From Scatosoma sp045643825 (GTDB taxonomy: Bacteria; Bacillota; Clostridia; Christensenellales; Borkfalkiaceae), in assembly GCA_045643825.1 (NCBI GenBank), contig JAZRFV010000013.1, positions 1 through 45,718 on the forward strand: a DNA stretch of 45,718 nucleotides, in the 5' to 3' direction. The notes beneath the pieces are model-generated. The model did not search any database. It saw only the letters and a program-made list of their open reading frames with translations, and was not told where the DNA came from. This document shows, piece by piece, positions 41,305-45,718 of this stretch (within the stretch, counting starts at the first letter, position 1; each line of letters begins with the position of its first letter). The translations under genes and the position numbers were made by a program.

Positions 41305-41426
41305 AACTAATTTTCCTTCCTATCTCCCATTTCGTCACATACTTGCCCCCCATCCTTTCGGGTTTTTATGGTAAATTGCAACTATGGGCAATAGATTACT
41401 TTTGGCGGATATTACTTCACGCCTTA

Positions 41427-43994
41427 CTACATTTTATTCTGCATACTACGGCTTTCGTGACAGCAGAAATAGAGGATTTGTCTTTCCTCTGCGAGTGTTT
41501 GTAACAGCTTCGCCGTGCGTTCGATATGCGCTTCATCAAGATGCACGAATGGATCGTCCATGATGATAAACGGCTGTTCCGTTTTATACATATTGTCAAT
41601 CAATGCAAGGCGCACGCACAAAGCACAAAGGGTTCTTTCCCCTGCGCTCAAATGCTTGTCACTACGGTTTTCACCGCCACGCTCGAAGGTCACACGATAA
41701 TCTCTGTCCATCGTCACCTTATCGTCCAAAACCTTTTCCAACGCATCCGCGTATTTCGAGAATTGATCCTTAATAGGTGCAATGTACTTATCCTTCAATG
41801 ATTTTTCCGCTTCCTTCAAGGCCGCCATCGTATCGTTTAACAATTGCTGTTTTTCCTCGTAGCGGTTTTTCTCTTCATTTGCTTGGTCCAGCTCGCTTTC
41901 CAAATCGGGAAGCCTTCCCACCTCACGCTCTATTTCCTCGATACGCTTCGAGCATTCCGTTTGTTGTCTTCTTAACGTGGACAATGCGCTATGCAACGCG
42001 TTCGTGTCGATTTCCGTATCCTCGGGGCGTTCCGTCAGGCCGTTTTCCGTTTGATATTTGGCGATTTCTCTTTCGTCCGCCTCAAGGCCTTCCTGCACGG
42101 TTTTCCATCTCTTGCAATCCCATACCAAATCATTCAACCCAGCCATGGTACCTGTACTTTCGTCTAAACTGTACTTTTTCAACAGCTCCGCAAGGGTGTT
42201 TTTACATTGTGTAATTTGAGCCTTTAGCTGTAAGATCTTATCCCCTGCCTCGGCTTTATCCTTTTGCAAACTGCGGTATTCCCCTGCCGTGGAAAGTATG
42301 CGAGTTAACCCATTTTGCAGGTCTTCCCCACGCTCACCATAGCCCCACAAGAAGGCTTGCACCTCCGAGGTAATCGAGGCAACCTTTTCCTGCATAGCCT
42401 TTATCGTTTTTTCGCTTTCTTGCGTTTTCACCGCCTGTGCCTTGTATTCGGCAACGTCGTCCTTCAAGGTTTTGAAGGCATACACTACCCCCTCGCCCGT
42501 AGGATACCAATAGGAGCGCGCATAATCGCCGATCTTGTTTTCAAGGGCGTTCATTTCACCCTGCAATGCGCCAATCTTCGCCGTTACGTCATTCGGTTGG
42601 GTTGTAGGCTGCGATTTATTCGAGGAGGACAACATCCCCACCACGAATAGCAACGCACCAATTCCCATAAGCACCAACCCTGCAGTCAAGCTTTGGATAC
42701 CGAGCAAAACACCGCCACCGATAAGGCACGCAACCGCTAAAACCGTACACAACGCTTTCGCTTTACCGCCCTGCCTTTGTTGCACGGGTGCGGTATGAAG
42801 AAGGGATGCGTTCAATTGCTTGATTTGTTCGTCCTTTACCTTATAATCTTCCACCCACTTCTCGGTTCTTTCCAACTCCTCGTTGGTAGGAAGCTTATCA
42901 CAAAAACGCTTTTCAAGATCCTTTTGACGAGTATCCTTTTGAGCCGTTTGCAGTTTGTATAAATCGGACTTTAACGACGATAAATCGTTTATTTTTTGTT
43001 GCTTTTGAGCAATGTCCTCATCCCTGGGTGCCCCATTTTGGAATTTTTCGGTCAGTTCCGCAAGGCGCTTTTCCTTATCCTCGCCAAAGCTTGTACCTTG
43101 TAACAATCCCTTTAAACGGGTTTCTTCGCCGATACAATCGCGCATCGTTTCGCACTCTTTTTCGGTGGGTACGCCTTGGGGATATTTCCCTTCAAAGCCC
43201 TTGATAACCCCTCGTTTTTCCTCTGCCTGCGCCATAAGGCTGTCCAGGTGTTTCCACTTTTCAAGAAGGGTATTCCTTTCCCCGGCTTTGTTGACCTCCG
43301 CCTCCGCCGTGGCGATTTCCTTCGTCAAACGCTCCAGCTCGATATATTCCACATCCAAGCCTTCACTCATATCCTTCAGGTTTTTGATTTCATAGGTGAT
43401 TTTGGAAATTTTCTCCTTCGTTTGTGGAATTAAGCCGTTTTTACGAGTATTTTCCAACGCCTTTTGCGCCTTTTCCACCTTTTCAACCGCAACTTCAAAG
43501 TGGCTGTCCTCACCACCTTCCACGTCACGGTTTAATTTTTCGTTGATACTGCCCGTAGATTTAATCTCCACCTCGTCAGCGGTGATAAACACGGTTTTCT
43601 TGAAGGATTCCTCGTCCAAACCGAATACTTTTTTGCCGATTTCCTCGCCAAAACCCATATACAGGGCCCCGTCGCAATACACCTTCACTTCGTCCTTCGT
43701 TGCGCTCTTTTTATCGAAGAACCGCTCTATTTTATAGGTCTTACCCTGCATTTCAAAGGTAAGATTACCGCCAAACTTCCCGCCATTGAAGGGGTAAAAA
43801 TGTTGTCTGTCGTCAAAAGTCGTTGTGCGCGCCGTGTAAGTGGGCAATCCGTAAAACATCGCCCGGAGGAAGGAAGCAAGGGTAGTTTTACCGTGGCCAT
43901 TAGCCTCGCAAAACTCCGTCAGGCCCGCATCAAAGCGCCCGTCTTGGTTGTGGAATTTACCGTAATTTTCAATATGATAGGAAAGCAGTCTCAT
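41427..43994 (-). CDS. YhaN/SbcC-like ATPase with central membrane segments
   Basis: An 855-residue SMC/Rad50-like ATPase. Walker A is CEANGHGKTTL near residues 33-43, with Glu in place of the first Gly, as in many clostridial relatives. Long coiled coils flank two hydrophobic segments at about 405-455 (ALCTVLAVACLIGGGVLL and LVLMGIGALLFVVGML); this is a YhaN trait not found in SbcC. The C-terminal lobe has the ABC signature HLSAGERTLCALCVRLALID and Walker B FIIMDDPFVHLDEAH. Its start overlaps the YhaO/SbcD-like stop (ATGA), so the two form a nuclease-ATPase complex. The membrane segments imply that DNA processing occurs at the membrane. Confidence 0.9.
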   Translation of the reverse strand: MRLLSYHIENYGKFHNQDGRFDAGLTEFCEANGHGKTTLASFLRAMFYGLPTYTARTTTFDDRQHFYPFNGGKFGGNLTFEMQGKTYKIERFFDKKSATKDEVKVYCDGALYMGFGEEIGKKVFGLDEESFKKTVFITADEVEIKSTGSINEKLNRDVEGGEDSHFEVAVEKVEKAQKALENTRKNGLIPQTKEKISKITYEIKNLKDMSEGLDVEYIELERLTKEIATAEAEVNKAGERNTLLEKWKHLDSLMAQAEEKRGVIKGFEGKYPQGVPTEKECETMRDCIGEETRLKGLLQGTSFGEDKEKRLAELTEKFQNGAPRDEDIAQKQQKINDLSSLKSDLYKLQTAQKDTRQKDLEKRFCDKLPTNEELERTEKWVEDYKVKDEQIKQLNASLLHTAPVQQRQGGKAKALCTVLAVACLIGGGVLLGIQSLTAGLVLMGIGALLFVVGMLSSSNKSQPTTQPNDVTAKIGALQGEMNALENKIGDYARSYWYPTGEGVVYAFKTLKDDVAEYKAQAVKTQESEKTIKAMQEKVASITSEVQAFLWGYGERGEDLQNGLTRILSTAGEYRSLQKDKAEAGDKILQLKAQITQCKNTLAELLKKYSLDESTGTMAGLNDLVWDCKRWKTVQEGLEADEREIAKYQTENGLTERPEDTEIDTNALHSALSTLRRQQTECSKRIEEIEREVGRLPDLESELDQANEEKNRYEEKQQLLNDTMAALKEAEKSLKDKYIAPIKDQFSKYADALEKVLDDKVTMDRDYRVTFERGGENRSDKHLSAGERTLCALCVRLALIDNMYKTEQPFIIMDDPFVHLDEAHIERTAKLLQTLAEERQILYFCCHESRSMQNKM

Positions 43995-45058
43995 ACCTCT
44001 ACCTCCTCACCTGCCAACACCTTCAAACCAAGGGTGATGATTTCGCTTTTTCTCACCTCCGACAAATCGCCCTTCGCCCAAACAGTCCGCACGAATTCCC
44101 CCTTCAAAGAGGTGTCAAATTCGTACTCCGTAGGGTTAATCTTTTGCGTCGTCTTATTTTTCACCGAGATAAAGTAGCAATCGTCCGCAAGCTCTTCCTC
44201 AAGCTTCTCCGCAAGTCCTTCCACATCATAGGAAATTTCCCCGAGAAGTTCGATACGGTAAAGATCGCTTCGATTAAATTTCACCTGCGTCCTTACCACG
44301 CTTGCCACGTCGTAAAGGTCCTTCGCGGAAGAAATATTCACAAAACACTCGTGTATCGTACGCTTTGCAAAAGGCACGAAGGTGTTTTTCACCTCCTCAT
44401 CCACCTCTACAAGTACGAAACCCTTTTCGCCCGTTTCGTCGAAGCCACGCCCTTCCAAACAACCACTGAACGCATACCTGCCCCTATCATCCAGCTTGTT
44501 TTCACTGTAAGAATGGATATGCCCAAGGGCAAGATAATCAATGTTTTTATCCGCGAGTTTACCTACGTTCACCTTGTCTACACCCATTGCCGATTCCACG
44601 TTGCCGTGCAACATCACAAGGTTTTTCTTATCCTTATCAAGCTTCAAGGTGCTGTATAATGACTTTGCATTTTCTCTCGAAATCTCCAAGCCACAAATAT
44701 ACACGCCGTCATACTCGTACCCCGACCACTCGGTGGTGAAGGTTTTTAAATTATCAAGGCCTGCCTCCGTGTACGATTCCTTGCCGTCGTGATTCCCACG
44801 GAGATACAAGAAATCTATTTCAGGGTTATCCCTCACGATTTTATAGAAAGTGATTTTATCGTCTTTCAACGGTCTATCGCTGTCAAAAACGTCACCCGAA
44901 AGCAAAATCGCGCGCACGCCGTTTTTCTTCGCATATTCTACCATACGGCGGAAAGTAGCGCGCACCTCCGCGCGGCGTTCCTTTACCTTTTCCCTTGGTA
45001 ATTTCGATTCCATTTTCGAGCCAAGGTGTATATCGGCGCAATGGATAAACTTTTGCAT
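43991..45058 (-). CDS. YhaO/SbcD-like DNA exonuclease (metallophosphoesterase)
   Basis: The 355-residue protein has the Mre11/SbcD nuclease motifs: FIHCADIHLGS (metal ligands Asp and His), LLSGDVFDSDRP, YLRGNHDGKES, VMLHGNVES and LALGHIHSYSE. The C-terminal ~130 residues form the capping and ATPase-contact region. It cuts DNA ends or hairpins in an Mn2+-dependent manner with its partner, the YhaN-like ATPase encoded directly after. AAAGGAG precedes the ATG. Upstream lies the helicase gene, with a copy of the dispersed palindrome between them. Confidence 0.92.
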   Translation of the reverse strand: MQKFIHCADIHLGSKMESKLPREKVKERRAEVRATFRRMVEYAKKNGVRAILLSGDVFDSDRPLKDDKITFYKIVRDNPEIDFLYLRGNHDGKESYTEAGLDNLKTFTTEWSGYEYDGVYICGLEISRENAKSLYSTLKLDKDKKNLVMLHGNVESAMGVDKVNVGKLADKNIDYLALGHIHSYSENKLDDRGRYAFSGCLEGRGFDETGEKGFVLVEVDEEVKNTFVPFAKRTIHECFVNISSAKDLYDVASVVRTQVKFNRSDLYRIELLGEISYDVEGLAEKLEEELADDCYFISVKNKTTQKINPTEYEFDTSLKGEFVRTVWAKGDLSEVRKSEIITLGLKVLAGEEVEV

Positions 45059-45108
45059 AAACTACTCCTTTGTTCTTCTCTTCCCTATGAAATATTGCTT
45101 TTTTACAC

Positions 45109-45136
45109 TCAACGCATACCTGGTATGCCCTTTTAA
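45109..45136 (-). repeat. Dispersed palindromic element, copy 3 of 3
   Basis: In minus-strand sense: TTAAAAGGGCATACCAGG, then TATGCGTTGA. The core GCATACCAGGTATGC matches copy 2 exactly. It starts in the stop codon of the helicase gene and ends 50 bp before the YhaO/SbcD-like start codon. Confidence 0.8.
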
Positions 45137-45718
45137 TCAATCCCCCCGTCCCAACGGTCGTTTTTGTGAAGGTATTTATCCGGAATTTTATCCACGAACG
45201 GGCTGGGATAGGTCCTGCCCCTTCCGTCCCAGGTAGGACGTGTCAATACCAACCGCTTCTTCGCACGGGTGATTGCCACATAGAAAACCTTTTCCTCTCC
45301 CCCGTCCGCATCACCTTTGGCACGGAAATTAGGGAAATTGCCATTATTCACGCCGGCAAGGATTACGGTATCAAACTCGCACCCCTTCGCGTTGTGCACC
45401 GTCATGATGGGGATACGGTGCTCCCTCTCAATCAGTAAATCGGTACGACTGCCCGACAAGTCCGCACGGGCTATGAATTCTCGTAAAAACGCCTCCGCAT
45501 TTTCACCATCGGCGGCACGGAAGTGTGCACACAAATCCATCAACGCATGCCGATCACCGTCCGTTTTCGCCTTTACATCCATGCCCAGCTTTTCAATAAT
45601 AGCGGTTAAAATGTTCAGTGGTGGCTCTACCTTCATACGGGCCGTCAAATCGGATAAAAACGCATACAGCTTTTCAAATTTATCCTTATGCTTGGCGCAA
45701 ACGGACTGCCTTTCCAAC
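45133..45718 (-). CDS. UvrD/PcrA-type superfamily 1 DNA helicase, C-terminal part (cut by window edge)
   Basis: The last 195 codons of an SF1 helicase. Motif V is IMTVHNAKGCEFDTVILAGVN and motif VI is VFYVAITRAKKRLVLTRP, the ATP-coupling arginine lying in the latter. The C-terminus ends soon after (NDRWDGGID), without the long tail of PcrA or the RecB-like nuclease domain of AddA. The reading frame is open at the right edge; a TTG there could be read as a start but is almost certainly an internal leucine. It lies upstream of the YhaO/YhaN pair on the same strand and probably belongs to the same DNA-repair transcription unit. Confidence 0.92.
   Translation of the reverse strand, partial: LERQSVCAKHKDKFEKLYAFLSDLTARMKVEPPLNILTAIIEKLGMDVKAKTDGDRHALMDLCAHFRAADGENAEAFLREFIARADLSGSRTDLLIEREHRIPIMTVHNAKGCEFDTVILAGVNNGNFPNFRAKGDADGGEEKVFYVAITRAKKRLVLTRPTWDGRGRTYPSPFVDKIPDKYLHKNDRWDGGID

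Noticed and set aside
41427..43994. Defective Walker A in the YhaN-like ATPase (Glu instead of the first Gly)
   Set aside because: Related clostridial proteins, as far as I recall, share an ENGxGK form, and the signature and Walker B motifs are intact, so the ATPase is probably active.

Overview
The window looks like a chromosomal segment from an uncultured, probably gut-type, Clostridia bacterium (Firmicutes, possibly near Christensenellales; that placement is low confidence). The reasons are strong AGGAGG-type ribosome sites, TTGACA/TATAAT promoters often with an extended TGn, a cysteine T-box leader, a LexA-like box at uvrB, large lipoproteins with LxxC lipoboxes, and families typical of Gram-positive anaerobes (YhaN/YhaO pair, short CysE in operon with CysS, DUF1538 with PII proteins). 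No phage, insertion sequence, tRNA, rRNA or CRISPR was seen.

Layout. 1-1692 (-): uvrB (cut by the left edge) behind its own LexA-like promoter, and a small membrane protein. 1930-4096 (+): a zinc-dependent phospholipase C-like protein and an Atg22/UMF1 transporter, with a perfect 16-bp palindrome in the leader. 4163-5753 (-): ilvA-ridA, threonine dehydratase with the deaminase that clears its reactive product. 6028-9382 (+): galM, a DUF1538 membrane protein and two PII-like proteins. 9450-12923 (-): an alpha-L-rhamnosidase and a Gfo/Idh oxidoreductase. 13000-21288 (-): one 8.3-kb gene for a 2,762-residue cysteine-rich surface lipoprotein. 21606-23893 (-): a small unknown gene and a short alaS without the C-Ala domain. 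23998-26390 (-): a cysteine T-box, cysE and cysS. 26404-27994: an unknown gene (-) and a DeoR regulator (+).

28152-40177 (-) is the most system-like part. One promoter (TTGACA-N17-TATAAT at 40250-40278) appears to drive six genes: a solute-binding lipoprotein, a MalF-type permease with a roughly 500-residue extra domain in front, a MalG-type permease, two large lipoproteins of unknown function, and a coiled-coil surface protein with a Gly-Gly-Cys / membrane / basic tail. No transport ATPase and no recognised glycosidase is encoded, so it probably borrows a shared MsmX-type ATPase. I infer a surface glycan capture and import system. It is the best candidate here for something undescribed.

40555-45718 (-) holds a ZIP metal transporter whose stop codon lies in an array of four mini-hairpins separated by TTTCAY, then a YhaN-like ATPase, a YhaO/SbcD-like nuclease and the end of a UvrD-type helicase (cut by the right edge). 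A separate dispersed element, a 14-15 bp palindrome GCATACCAGGTATG(C) inside a conserved block of about 26 bp, occurs three times (1714-1741, 25430-25456, 45109-45136), always in the same orientation just upstream of a minus-strand start codon.
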